Shown one piece after another: positions 1-8,986 of a DNA stretch of 64,000 nt; within the stretch, counting starts at the first letter, position 1; each line of letters begins with the position of its first letter. The stretch is from Shinella sp. Its GTDB lineage: Bacteria; Pseudomonadota; Alphaproteobacteria; Rhizobiales; Rhizobiaceae. Position numbers and translations under genes: made by a program. The stretch covers positions 1 through 64,000 of the forward strand of contig QFQX01000005.1 in the NCBI GenBank assembly GCA_003248775.1, read 5' to 3'. The notes beneath the pieces are model-generated. The model was not told the DNA's origin and did not search any database. It saw only the letters and a program-made list of their open reading frames with translations.

Positions 1-496
1 TCGGGAAGTTCCACGGGATGATCTGGCCGACGACGCCGAGCGGCTCATGGAAGTGATAGGCGACGGTGTCGTGGTCGATTTCACCGATCGAGCCTTCCTG
101 AGAGCGAACGCATGCGGCGAAATAGCGGAAATGGTCGATGGCGAGCGGAATGTCGGCCGCCATGGTTTCGCGAAGCGGCTTGCCGTTGTCCCAGGTCTCG
201 GCGCGCGCCAGAAGCTCGAGATTGGCTTCCATGCGGTCGGCGATCCGGTTGAGAATGTTGGACCGTTCGGCAACCGAAGTGCGGCCCCACTTGTCCTTGG
301 CGGCATGCGCAGCGTCAAGCGCGAGGTTGATATCATGCTCGTCGGAGCGGGCAACTTCGCAGAGCTTGCCGCCGGTCACCGGCGTCGTGTTGTCGAAGTA
401 GCGGCCGTTTACCGGCTCGCGCCATTCACCACCGATGAAATTGCCGTATTTCAGCTTGAACGGCGTTTCGGCAATGGTCTGAACCTGAATGTTCAT
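1..496 (-). CDS. Aldehyde dehydrogenase, N-terminal part (truncated by window edge)
   Basis: This is the first 165 residues of an NAD(P)-dependent aldehyde dehydrogenase; the catalytic Cys half lies beyond the left edge. The N-terminus reads MNIQVQTIAETPFKLKYGNF, continues through the usual cofactor domain and reaches the PWNFP motif, whose Asn helps activate the catalytic Cys, just before position 1. The start is fixed by a strong ribosome binding site (GGAGGAGAC) about 8 bases upstream. Family knowledge: relatives next to AcoR-type regulators oxidise acetaldehyde or similar short aldehydes from alcohol or acetoin breakdown. The regulator gene lies 160 bp upstream on the same strand, so activation by it is likely. 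Substrate is inferred, not seen. Confidence 0.9.
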   Translation of the reverse strand, partial: MNIQVQTIAETPFKLKYGNFIGGEWREPVNGRYFDNTTPVTGGKLCEVARSDEHDINLALDAAHAAKDKWGRTSVAERSNILNRIADRMEANLELLARAETWDNGKPLRETMAADIPLAIDHFRYFAACVRSQEGSIGEIDHDTVAYHFHEPLGVVGQIIPWNFP

Positions 497-602
497 CTGT
501 AGTCTCCTCCCTGGTCAAAGGTCCCTCCTGGACCCGATGGGAGGATGATCGCGATGAAAGCGGACTTGCGAAAGTAGCGTCACCCCATACCGCAGCGCAC
601 AG

Positions 603-620
603 TGTTTCACTTATGATACA
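603..620. promoter_or_regulatory. Inverted repeat upstream of aldehyde dehydrogenase
   Basis: TGTTTCA-N4-TGATACA is an inverted repeat with one mismatch, about 110 bp upstream of the aldehyde dehydrogenase start. It is well placed as an activator binding site for the GAF/Fis regulator encoded immediately upstream. I see no convincing sigma-54 promoter (TGGC-N9-TTGC) between it and the gene, so the promoter type is open. Confidence 0.4.
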
Positions 621-656
621 GCGCTCGCTAACATGCGTACCGCCGTATCCGCTGCC

Positions 657-1616
657 TCACTGCAGCGAGAAGCGCTTCATCTTCCGGTGAAGCGTCGCAC
701 GACTGATGCCCAGTACCTGCGCTGCCTGCGAAACATTGCCGTTGGTGCGCGAAAGCGCGCGTCTCAACGCCGCCCGCTCGGCATCATCGAGGTCGGAGCT
801 CGCCTCGCCCCTGTCCTCGCTTAGCGCATCCGCCGCCGGAATACCCTGGGCAATCATCTGGTCGTCGATTCTCAGGGCGACACGCGCAGCCTTGGTCGCT
901 CCCAGAATCAGATCGTCGTGATCGACGGCCAAAAGAGCCGAAGTGGCAGCACCTACGGTTGGCACCATGACGATGCGCGCAGACGGAAATGCCATGCGAA
1001 AAAGGCTCATCTCCACGCGCGCGGCAACGTCACGAACGGCCTGCGAAAGAATCGCCAGCGTCATGTCCGTCACATCATGACGGCAAGTTGAGATATCGAG
1101 AGCCGCCGTCACCCGGCCGAGATGATCGCGGATCGGCGCCGTAGCGCAGCTCAATGTGGTATTCGAACTCAGGAAATGCTGGTCACCTTGAATGACAACC
1201 GCCCGTTCGTCAGCAAGGGCCGTGCCGATACCGTTGGTACCGACGCTCGCCTCACTCCAGACATTCTGTTGCCAGAGACCGAGGCCGTGAAAATCGGCGT
1301 CGTCGCCGGCTGCACCGCGCCGGTCGAGCACGATACCGTTCCTGTCAGACAGCACCAGGCAGCACCCGGAGCGGCCGACGGTCTGGTAAAGACGGTCGAA
1401 CTCGTCGGCGCACACATGGATGAGATGCTCCATCTTTTCGCGAGCCTCGCGAAAGACGATATCATCGACCTGCACCGGCTTGCGTCCCTCTTCGGGTTGC
1501 AACTGATGAAGATTAAGGCAGCGTCGCCATGACGCTGCGATCGGCGAACTGGCAGCCGCTGAATTCTTTGAGGCGGTCGCATAGACCAAGTCCGAATGAC
1601 TCGTTTCCCGGCGCAT
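657..1616 (-). CDS. GAF/Fis-type transcriptional activator (AcoR-like, lacks AAA+ domain)
   Basis: A 319-residue regulator resembling the sensory and DNA-binding ends of AcoR. The N-terminal half is a GAF-type sensor (around the SVGTNGIGTAL segment), followed by a PAS-like stretch near SALLAVDHDD. The last 45 residues form a Fis-type helix-turn-helix (VSQAAQVLGISRATLHRKMK). The central AAA+ module of sigma-54 activators, including GAFTGA, is absent; the protein is about half the length of AcoR. The ATG at 1616 was preferred over upstream in-frame starts because GGAGGA precedes it. It is transcribed toward the aldehyde dehydrogenase and probably controls it. It may act as a sigma-70 regulator; that is inference. 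Confidence 0.85.
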   Translation of the reverse strand: MRRETSHSDLVYATASKNSAAASSPIAASWRRCLNLHQLQPEEGRKPVQVDDIVFREAREKMEHLIHVCADEFDRLYQTVGRSGCCLVLSDRNGIVLDRRGAAGDDADFHGLGLWQQNVWSEASVGTNGIGTALADERAVVIQGDQHFLSSNTTLSCATAPIRDHLGRVTAALDISTCRHDVTDMTLAILSQAVRDVAARVEMSLFRMAFPSARIVMVPTVGAATSALLAVDHDDLILGATKAARVALRIDDQMIAQGIPAADALSEDRGEASSDLDDAERAALRRALSRTNGNVSQAAQVLGISRATLHRKMKRFSLQ

Positions 1617-1762
1617 GTGCTCCTCCCAAAGCGATAGTTTATTGTGCCAGCGCCAGAAGAATCTTTCAATCAGCCGGTCATCAAACAAGGCATGGCAAGA
1701 TTTCGCACCCTTGGCTGTCGCAATAATGCGTCACAACAAAGATGAATTGTGCAAAAGCGTCC

Positions 1763-3790
1763 TTAAGCGGCAAGATTGACTAGCGCCGCAATTGCAGCCT
1801 TGGGCTCGGGCTTCCCGTAATAATATCCCTGAACCTGATTGCAGCCTTCCGCCTTCAGGAAGCTGAGGTGCTCTTCGCTTTCCACGCCTTCGGCAAGGAC
1901 CGGTATATCGAGACTTTCCGCAAGAATAAGGGTCGAGCGAACGATTGCCGCTGACTGGCGGCTGGTGGCCACCCGATCGATAAACGCCTTGTCGATCTTG
2001 ATCTTGTCGAAGGGGAAGAGCTGCAGGGTTGAGAGCGACGAATATCCCGTGCCGTAATCGTCCATGGCGATCTTCACGCCGAGCAACTTGAGCTGGCGGA
2101 TGATGTTCAGCGCGTGCTTCTGGTCGGCAATGATGCCGGACTCGGTGATTTCGAGCTCGAGCCGGTCAGGCGACAAGCCGGTCTCGTCCAGCACCTTGAG
2201 AACCCGTGCCGGCAGGTTGCTGCTGGCAAGCTGCTGCGGTGCCACGTTGACGGCAATGGAAAACGGCTTGCGCCAACGCACGGCCTCACGGCATGCCTCA
2301 CGCATCGCCCATTCGCCAAGCTCCACGATGAAGCCGGTCTTCTCCGCGATAGGAATGAACTCGATCGGAGAAACCCGGCCTCGGATAGGGTGGTTCCAGC
2401 GCATGAGCGCCTCGAAGCCGATGATATCGCCTGTGCGGGTGTCGTTCTGCTGCTGATAGAACAGTTCGAATTCGCCCCGCTGCAGACCGACGCGCATGTC
2501 CATGGCCAGCGCATTCCGCTCCCGAGCGGCCTGGTCCATCGAAGTATCGTAGAAACAGACATTGTTGGATCCGGCCGCTTTGGCGCGGTACATGGCGACA
2601 TCGGCCTGCGCCATCACGTCATCCACCGTTTCCCCGTTGTCTGGGAAGATCGAGATACCGATGCTGGTTCCGATTCCGAACACCTGTTCCTTCCACTCGA
2701 TCGGCAGGTTGATCTCCCGAATGATCCGCTGCGCGAGCTGGGAGGCATCGTTGCGATTGAAATGGCGGGCGGAAACCACGACAAATTCGTCGCCGCCCAT
2801 ACGGGCCAGAAATTCCTGATCCTTCAGCATGGACGACATCCGCGCGGAAATAACCCGCAGCACATGGTCGCCAGCCGCATGCCCGTGCACGTCGTTGATC
2901 TCCTTGAACCGATCGAGATCGAACGACAGGACTGCGATGCGGGACGAACGTTCATCGGGGCGCTCGATCAGCCGGCTGATGTGTTCCATGAAGGCAGCGC
3001 GATTGGGCAGGCCGGTCAGTGCATCATGCAGGGAAAGGTGCCGGTAACGCTCTACGGTCGCAAGCGTTGCCTGCTGGTCGATGGCGTAGGTAGCGGCTCC
3101 CAGCGACAGGATAACCAGGGCAATCGCAACCACGACGACCGAAAGCATGCCTTCGTGGAGCACACCCGTCGGCACGCTCGCATCTGCATTGGGAACCACG
3201 GTCAGGCCGGTCATGCCGGTAAAATGCGTGGCAAGGATCGTCAGGATCAGAAAGACGCCGCCGCCATATACGCAGAAGCGGCTGAAGGGTCTTGCCACGC
3301 GATTGGTGGTCATTGCGCCCAAAACGGCGGCAAGCACGAGAGACGCATAGACATAGCGCGAATCCCAGATCATGTCCGCCTGCAGCTGATAGGCCGACAT
3401 GCCGAGATAATGCATCAGCGCAATACCAAGTCCGACGACCGCACCGCCCGCCTCAACCAGCAGGCTGCGCTGTGAAAAGGAGGCAATGGCAAGGCCTGCG
3501 CCCGTAGTGACTATGGCGCTCGCCAGAGAAAGAAGCGTGATGACTGGTTCATATCCGCTGACAACGCCTGCCTGATATCCCATCATCGCGACGAAATGGG
3601 TCGTCCAGATCGATGAACCGCCAATGATCGCGCTCAGCGCTAGCCAACTCAGCCGTGCGACGCCGCGATTGTTGCGCGCCCTGGCGAATAGCCTTACCGT
3701 CAGAAACGAGCCGAGTATGCAGACGAACAGGGCCGCCACGAGCGACAGGAAGTCGTGCCCGACGGCGATGCAGGTGATGACATTGAGCAT
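1763..3790 (-). CDS. MHYT-GGDEF-EAL c-di-GMP turnover protein
   Basis: A 675-residue inner-membrane protein. The N-terminal third is an MHYT sensor with about seven membrane helices and repeated Met/His pairs (THFVAMMGYQ, MHYLGMSAYQ, THFTGMTG), thought to bind copper or a diatomic gas. Next comes a diguanylate cyclase domain with an intact GGDEF signature (MGGDEFVVV) and no RxxD inhibitory site in the usual place, then a phosphodiesterase domain with EALMRWNHP and DDYGTGYSS. Both catalytic motifs look intact, so it may be bifunctional. The frame is open to a TTG at 3838, but the ATG at 3790 gives the usual MLNVITCIAVGHDF start. It is probably monocistronic. Confidence 0.92.
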   Translation of the reverse strand: MLNVITCIAVGHDFLSLVAALFVCILGSFLTVRLFARARNNRGVARLSWLALSAIIGGSSIWTTHFVAMMGYQAGVVSGYEPVITLLSLASAIVTTGAGLAIASFSQRSLLVEAGGAVVGLGIALMHYLGMSAYQLQADMIWDSRYVYASLVLAAVLGAMTTNRVARPFSRFCVYGGGVFLILTILATHFTGMTGLTVVPNADASVPTGVLHEGMLSVVVVAIALVILSLGAATYAIDQQATLATVERYRHLSLHDALTGLPNRAAFMEHISRLIERPDERSSRIAVLSFDLDRFKEINDVHGHAAGDHVLRVISARMSSMLKDQEFLARMGGDEFVVVSARHFNRNDASQLAQRIIREINLPIEWKEQVFGIGTSIGISIFPDNGETVDDVMAQADVAMYRAKAAGSNNVCFYDTSMDQAARERNALAMDMRVGLQRGEFELFYQQQNDTRTGDIIGFEALMRWNHPIRGRVSPIEFIPIAEKTGFIVELGEWAMREACREAVRWRKPFSIAVNVAPQQLASSNLPARVLKVLDETGLSPDRLELEITESGIIADQKHALNIIRQLKLLGVKIAMDDYGTGYSSLSTLQLFPFDKIKIDKAFIDRVATSRQSAAIVRSTLILAESLDIPVLAEGVESEEHLSFLKAEGCNQVQGYYYGKPEPKAAIAALVNLAA

Positions 3791-3950
3791 GAATTTCGGT
3801 CCGGGAGATCCGTTATTAAGATCAGCCTCAAATAGCAATCATCAATTTCCAAATGCTTTCCGGAAATGGTTAGCGAGCTGCTGCTTGCCCGAATAGAAGC
3901 TTCATCGGCCCCGAAATGTCGCAGAAATGATGCAAAAAGCCCGGAAAGTC

Positions 3951-3979
3951 TTGCCTTGTCTGACCGTTTGTATTATAGC
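3951..3979 (+). promoter_or_regulatory. Putative promoter of rplY
   Basis: TTGCCT-N17-TATAGC lies about 130 bp upstream of the rplY start. An alternative -10 (TATTAT) overlaps it. The 130-base leader holds an imperfect hairpin (GAGGCGT/ACACCTC, about 4016-4034), which could be a regulatory leader, although I recognise no known family. Confidence 0.4.
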
Positions 3980-4110
3980 GCCCCCGTCCGCGTAGACACC
4001 CTTGGAGGCAACGCGGATGAGGCGTTTTTAACACCTCGGGTTCCCGGCAGGCAATTTTACAAGCAAAGCGCCAGCGCGAACCTCTCCAAATAACCTCGAA
4101 AGGAATAGCC

Positions 4111-4710
4111 ATGAGCCACGCAACTTACGAGCTCAAGGCCGAGGCGCGCGAACGGGTTGGTAAGGGGTCCTCCCGTGAACTTCGCCGCAACGGTTTGATT
4201 CCTGCTGTCATCTATGGTGACAAGCAGGCCCCCATCTCCATCGCGATCAACACCAACGAGGTGACGAAGCGCATCCACGCCGGCGGTTTCATGACCACCG
4301 TTGCCGTGATCGAGGTCAACGGCGAGAAGATCAAGGTCCTCCCGAAGGACTATCAGCTCGACCCCGTTCGTGACTTCACGATGCACATCGACTTCCTGCG
4401 CGTCTCGGCAAACAGCCGCGTTACCGTAGAAGTTCCGGTTCACTTCATCAACGAAGAACAGTCTGCCATCAAGATCGGCGGCGTTCTGAACATCGTTCGT
4501 CACGAAGTCGAGCTGCTCTGCCCGGCCGACAACATCCCGGAATTCATCACGGTCGACCTCGCTGGTCACAAGATCGGCGACAGCCTTCACATCTCGCATG
4601 TGAAGCTTCCGGCTGGCGTTACCCCGGTCATCACCGACCGCGACTTCACCATCGCAACGATCGTTGCTCCGGCTGGTGGCGTCGACGAATCGGCAGCTGC
4701 AGAAGCCTGA
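4111..4710 (+). CDS. rplY: 50S ribosomal protein L25 / general stress protein Ctc
   Basis: The 199-residue CTC-type L25 binds 5S rRNA in the large ribosomal subunit. The L25 N-terminal domain (about residues 5-95) has the typical opening ELKAEARERVGKGSSRELRR and the GLIPAVIYG segment. It is followed by the TL5-type beta-barrel domain found in longer bacterial forms, and the length fits that group. The ribosome binding site AAGGAA is 8 bases before ATG. A strong terminator follows, so it is a single-gene unit here. In many rhizobia rplY is followed directly by pth; here two genes lie between them. Confidence 0.97.
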   Translation: MSHATYELKAEARERVGKGSSRELRRNGLIPAVIYGDKQAPISIAINTNEVTKRIHAGGFMTTVAVIEVNGEKIKVLPKDYQLDPVRDFTMHIDFLRVSANSRVTVEVPVHFINEEQSAIKIGGVLNIVRHEVELLCPADNIPEFITVDLAGHKIGDSLHISHVKLPAGVTPVITDRDFTIATIVAPAGGVDESAAAEA

Positions 4711-4735
4711 TATCTTCAGGCAGATCACCAATACG

Positions 4736-4765
4736 ATCCCGCCTCATCGAGGCGGGATTTTTTTT
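4736..4765 (+). terminator. Rho-independent terminator of rplY
   Basis: A perfect 10-bp stem (ATCCCGCCTC / GAGGCGGGAT) with a 3-base loop is followed by a run of about eight T. It lies 26 bases after the rplY stop. Confidence 0.95.
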
Positions 4766-4924
4766 GCCCGCTCAATTACAACTTCACGGATACAAATATT
4801 TGGGTGCGACGCTTTAGTGCAATTTAACAGATTCGTGAAAGCGTCATGACTGAAGGGGAAACAGGGGACACAAAACCGTGACGATCAAACCGTGCGGTTC
4901 GGCAACGGACTGGAATTGCGCGCG

Positions 4925-7300
4925 ATGAACCGCTCGGTCGAAAGCCGCTTCCTCGCGATTGTCGCAATCACCGTTTTTGTTCTGATCGTTCCTCTCTTTG
5001 CTCTATTCCTGACCCTCTCGTCAGAACAGGCCGGCAAGGAGTTGAAGGACCACGTTGACGTCCTCCTCGCCGCCAATGCGCAGGCGCTCGCCAAGCCCAT
5101 GTGGGATTTCGACCGCGAAAGCGTTTCGCAGATCACCGCAACCATCGTCTCCGCCAATTCCGTCAGCAAGGTGCAGGTCCGCGATCTCTCCGGCAGCATC
5201 AGCGTCTCCATGCCCCCCTTCCCCGTCTGGCCGAAGAATGGAATTCGCTCGATGTCGCGGGATATCTTCTACCAGACACCGGACGGCTCCAAACAGGTCG
5301 GCACGATCACGATATACTTTGACAAGCTTGATGCCCTCTCCTCCCTTAGAAGGGCAGAGGGCCTGCTGATCGGTATATTCGTGATCGCGGTTGTCGGCAT
5401 CATCGGCGCGGCCATCCTCGGCAACCGGGTGATGATCATCCAGCCTTTGCTGAAACTCACGGCGGCAATAGAGGCAACCCGTCAGCTTGGCTCTCGCCAT
5501 CACGTCGATTGGCAGTCGAACGACGAGATCGGTCGGCTGGCGAAGAGCTTCAATGTGATGCAGAGCCAGCTCGAACAGGAGGAGCGCGAGCTGAAGCTTG
5601 CGCATCACCGCATCACCGACATCTACAACCTGACGCCCGCCATGCTTCTCTCGCTCGATGAGGACGATCGGATCACCGGCGTCAGCGACTACTGGCTGCT
5701 CGCGACAGGGTACCAGCGCGCCGGCGTCATCGGTCGTCGCTTCGCCGATTTCGTGCCGGAAGACGTTCGCGACCTGTATCTTGAGAGAAAGAGCAGCAGG
5801 GGCAAGGGTAACTACGTCGTCGAGATCACCACGAGGTTCATTCGTGCCGACGGGAATGTCATGGACGTCCTGATCGCCGAGGCAAACAAGCAAGGCCATG
5901 CCGGCGAACTGGCCCTGTCGCTGAGTGTCATGACGGACGTCACCGCCCTCAAGCAATCGGAGGCGCGCAACCTCCGACAGGCCATCACCGACCACCTGAC
6001 CGGGCTAATGAACCGCCAGGGCTTCGAAAGCGCGCTCGACATGGAGATCATGAAGACCGACGAACGCGGCGGCGAACTCGCCTGCATCTTCGTCGATCTC
6101 GACCGCTTCAAGTGGATCAACGACAATCTCGGCCATCATGCCGGCGATACGGTCCTGCGTCTTCTTGTCGAACTGATGCGACCGCTACTGCCGGCCGGCG
6201 CCATCGCCGCGCGTCTGGGCGGCGACGAATTCGCCATTCTGATCCGCTCCGCTTCCGCGGAACAGGAAGCGTTGGATCTCAGCCGTCAGCTCTGTTCCAT
6301 CTTTGACGTACCGCTTCCGGTGCACGGCGCGACGGTCAGGCTCAGCGCCAGTGTCGGTATTGCACTTTATCCCCGCCATGCCCACAACGCTGCCGAACTG
6401 CTGCAGAAATCCGACATGGCGATGTACAGCAAGAAACGCGACGGCAAGAACGGCGCCCTGCTCTACGATCCCCTCCTCCAGGACAACACCCGCCAGCGGG
6501 CGGAGATCGAGCGCGACATCGAGGCAGGCCTCGAAAACGACTGGTTCGATGCATTCTTTCAGCCGATCGTCGATCTCTCGACGGGCACGGTGAAAGGCTA
6601 TGAGGCGCTTCTGCGGCTTGACCATCCCGAAAAGGGCATCATGGCGCCGGCGGAGATCATCCGGGTTGCGGAGGAGACCGGCGCGATCATCCGCGTCGGC
6701 AATCGCATGCTGGAAAAGGCGCTCTCCAATCTCGTTCGACTGTCGAATGCAACGGGCAACGACAAGACCTATCTCGCCATTAACTTCTCGCCATTGCAGT
6801 TCGAACAGACCCTGCCCATCCGGCTGGCGGCGCTGACGATGCGCCACGGCATAGCTGCAAATCGTATCGTCATCGAAATCACCGAAGCGACACTTTTGCA
6901 CGACAACCCGCAGATCCGCACCATACTCGACGAATTCGCCCGCAACGGCTGCCGTATCGCGCTCGACGATTTCGGCACGGGCTATTCCTCGCTGAGCTAC
7001 CTCAACAGCTTCCCGGTCGATATCGTAAAGATCGACCAATCCTTCATCCGCTCGCTCGTCGCCGACACGCCGGAATTGCGCCACAAGAGCAGAATGCTTG
7101 TCGAAGGCATCACCGCGATCTCCCACAAGATGGAATGCATCGTCATCGCCGAGGGCATCGAGACGGAAGCCCAGCGCGATGTCCTGAAACAGTTCGGTGT
7201 CGATTCCGGTCAGGGCTATCTCTTCGCCCGGCCGCAACCGGTCCAGCATCTGATCGATCTCGAAAACAATCTCGAAACGGCACGGAGTTCCGTCGCCTGA
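4925..7300 (+). CDS. Membrane sensor GGDEF-EAL protein (periplasmic sensor, HAMP, PAS)
   Basis: About 791 residues. One membrane helix at residues 6-30 is followed by a periplasmic sensor of about 130 residues that includes AKPMWDFD, a second helix (LLIGIFVIAVVGIIGAAIL), a HAMP linker, and a PAS domain (ITDIYNLTPAMLLSL onward). Then come a diguanylate cyclase with RLGGDEFAIL and a phosphodiesterase with GYEALLRLDHP and DDFGTGYSSL. Both output motifs appear intact. The frame is open from a GTG at 4892; the ATG at 4925 is preferred, but neither has a strong ribosome binding site. A periplasmic binding protein starts 30 bp downstream on the same strand, suggesting a ligand-sensing pair. The two genes split the rplY-pth neighbourhood, which suggests insertion. 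Confidence 0.92.
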   Translation: MNRSVESRFLAIVAITVFVLIVPLFALFLTLSSEQAGKELKDHVDVLLAANAQALAKPMWDFDRESVSQITATIVSANSVSKVQVRDLSGSISVSMPPFPVWPKNGIRSMSRDIFYQTPDGSKQVGTITIYFDKLDALSSLRRAEGLLIGIFVIAVVGIIGAAILGNRVMIIQPLLKLTAAIEATRQLGSRHHVDWQSNDEIGRLAKSFNVMQSQLEQEERELKLAHHRITDIYNLTPAMLLSLDEDDRITGVSDYWLLATGYQRAGVIGRRFADFVPEDVRDLYLERKSSRGKGNYVVEITTRFIRADGNVMDVLIAEANKQGHAGELALSLSVMTDVTALKQSEARNLRQAITDHLTGLMNRQGFESALDMEIMKTDERGGELACIFVDLDRFKWINDNLGHHAGDTVLRLLVELMRPLLPAGAIAARLGGDEFAILIRSASAEQEALDLSRQLCSIFDVPLPVHGATVRLSASVGIALYPRHAHNAAELLQKSDMAMYSKKRDGKNGALLYDPLLQDNTRQRAEIERDIEAGLENDWFDAFFQPIVDLSTGTVKGYEALLRLDHPEKGIMAPAEIIRVAEETGAIIRVGNRMLEKALSNLVRLSNATGNDKTYLAINFSPLQFEQTLPIRLAALTMRHGIAANRIVIEITEATLLHDNPQIRTILDEFARNGCRIALDDFGTGYSSLSYLNSFPVDIVKIDQSFIRSLVADTPELRHKSRMLVEGITAISHKMECIVIAEGIETEAQRDVLKQFGVDSGQGYLFARPQPVQHLIDLENNLETARSSVA

Positions 7301-7330
7301 ACCACGACCGTCAAGCAAGGGAATGCGCAT

Positions 7331-8074
7331 ATGAAAGCAATGGCATTTTTCCTGTCGATGGGCCTCGCAACGTCAGTCAGCGCCGAAACGATTCGCTTCA
7401 CCACGGAGGATTATCCACCGTACAACTACCGGCAGGGCAACGGATACACCGGCGCGGGCTACAAGCAAGTCATCGAACTGATGAAATATGTCGAGGCCGA
7501 TTACACGGTGGAATTGATGCCCTGGGCGCGAGCTTTCGCGCTCGCAGAAGCAGAGGCCAATACCTGCGTCTTCACGACTGCCCATATTCCGGAGCGCAAC
7601 GACCGCTTCAAATGGGTGGAACCGCTCGCGATCGATCGAAATTTCATGATTGCGCGGAAGGAATCAGGCGTAGAAGTGGCGAACGACGAGCAGGCCAAAC
7701 GCTATGTCGTAGGCACCCAACGAGACGACTACACCCAGGATCTTCTGGAACGGAACGGCTTTCCGAAAATCGATCTTGCGACCGATCTTGACCTTACCCT
7801 GAAAAAGCTCGTCGCAGGCCGCATCGATCTCATGCCGATCTCCGAAAAATTCTATATGAAGCTCAAAAAGGAAGGGAAGCCGGTCGAAGCCCAGTACGTC
7901 TTTTCCAGACAGACGTTCTCAATCGCCTGCAATATCAACTTCCCTGAACAACTTCACCGGACCATGCAGGAAGCGTTGAACCGAATCATGGCGGATGGGA
8001 CACAGGCTCGGCTTCTTCAGGAAGAAGGCTTGGGCCCGCTGGGAGCGACAAGCAACGAGCTTTCAAAACAGTAA
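7331..8074 (+). CDS. Orphan periplasmic solute-binding protein (SBP family 3-like)
   Basis: A 247-residue secreted protein. The signal peptide ends at SVSA|ETIRF, and the mature N-terminus (FTTEDYPPYNY) is typical of family 3 amino-acid-type binding proteins. Later segments (DYTQDLLERNGFP, AGRIDLMPI) fit the second lobe. There is no ABC permease or ATPase gene nearby. The gene starts 30 bp after the GGDEF-EAL receptor (ribosome binding site AAGGGA) and is likely co-transcribed. I infer that it may present a ligand to the receptor's periplasmic domain rather than serve transport. The ligand cannot be read from the sequence. Confidence 0.88.
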   Translation: MKAMAFFLSMGLATSVSAETIRFTTEDYPPYNYRQGNGYTGAGYKQVIELMKYVEADYTVELMPWARAFALAEAEANTCVFTTAHIPERNDRFKWVEPLAIDRNFMIARKESGVEVANDEQAKRYVVGTQRDDYTQDLLERNGFPKIDLATDLDLTLKKLVAGRIDLMPISEKFYMKLKKEGKPVEAQYVFSRQTFSIACNINFPEQLHRTMQEALNRIMADGTQARLLQEEGLGPLGATSNELSKQ

Positions 8075-8142
8075 ATCCGGGTTGACAAGCTTCGCGTTTG
8101 GCGGTGGTGAAAGCGCCTGAGACAGAAGAGGAAGCGCTGCCT

Positions 8143-8871
8143 ATGATCATCATCGCGGGACTCGGCAATCCCGGGTCCAAATATCAGGACAACCGCCACA
8201 ACATCGGCTTCATGGCCGTCGATGCGCTTTATCGCCGCTACAGCTTCTCGCCGTGGTCGAAGAAGTTCAAGGCGGAGATCTCCGAAGGCGAGATCGCCGG
8301 CGAGAAGGTCCTGCTGATGAAGCCGCAGACCTTCATGAACCTCTCGGGCGAAGCGGTCGGCGAAGCCATGCGTTTCTACAAGCTATCCCCCGCCAACATC
8401 GTCGCCATCCATGACGAACTCGATCTGCCACCCGGCAAGGTGCGGCTGAAGGCGGGCGGCGGCCATGGCGGTCACAACGGCCTCAAGTCGCTCGATGCCC
8501 ATTGCGGCAAGGAATACCGCCGCCTTCGCCTCGGCATCGGCCATCCCGGCGACAAGGACCGCGTGCATGGCCATGTGCTCGGCGATTTCGCCAAGGTCGA
8601 TCAGGCATGGCTCGATCCCCTGCTCGACGCCATTGCCGATAACGCCGATCTGCTGGTCAAGGGTGAGGACGGCAAGTTGCTCAACAAGATCGCGCTTGCG
8701 ACCGGCGGCAAGCCCGAGGAGGAAAAGCCCAAGGCCGCTCAGAAGCCAGCCACGAAGCCGGCCGGCAAGTCGCATATCCATCAGGCCCGCAACACCGCCC
8801 AGCCGAAGCTGCCGGAAACGGGTCCTATGGCGGAAATGCTGAAGCGAATGTTCGCCAAGAAGGGCGACTGA
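8143..8871 (+). CDS. pth: Peptidyl-tRNA hydrolase
   Basis: A 242-residue cytosolic enzyme that recycles peptidyl-tRNA released from stalled ribosomes. All hallmarks are present: GLGNPG, the catalytic His in NRHNIGF, KPQTFMNLSG, HDELDLPPG and GGHGGHNGLKS. It is about 50 residues longer than E. coli Pth because of a Lys/Pro/Ala-rich tail (about residues 185-242) typical of rhizobial forms. The ATG at 8143 starts directly at MIIIAGLGNPG; upstream in-frame codons add nothing conserved. It is separated from rplY by the two signalling genes. Confidence 0.96.
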   Translation: MIIIAGLGNPGSKYQDNRHNIGFMAVDALYRRYSFSPWSKKFKAEISEGEIAGEKVLLMKPQTFMNLSGEAVGEAMRFYKLSPANIVAIHDELDLPPGKVRLKAGGGHGGHNGLKSLDAHCGKEYRRLRLGIGHPGDKDRVHGHVLGDFAKVDQAWLDPLLDAIADNADLLVKGEDGKLLNKIALATGGKPEEEKPKAAQKPATKPAGKSHIHQARNTAQPKLPETGPMAEMLKRMFAKKGD

Positions 8872-8953
8872 AGCACGTCGCGCAGGAGCGACCAAATTCG
8901 ATATCGACGACGATCACTGACACAAACGGTGCTTCGCGATCATCGGGATTGTC

Positions 8954-8976
8954 CCGGCGGGTCAGTGACCCGCCGG
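8954..8976. terminator. Hairpin between convergent pth and aqpZ
   Basis: A perfect 10-bp stem (CCGGCGGGTC / GACCCGCCGG) with a 3-base loop lies between the two convergent genes. Neither side has a T run, so it may be a weak or Rho-assisted bidirectional terminator. Confidence 0.5.
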
Positions 8977-8986
8977 AAGCATGGTC

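Noticed and set aside
497..656. Sigma-54 promoter before the aldehyde dehydrogenase
   Set aside because: No TGGC-N9/10-TTGC pair with correct spacing was found.
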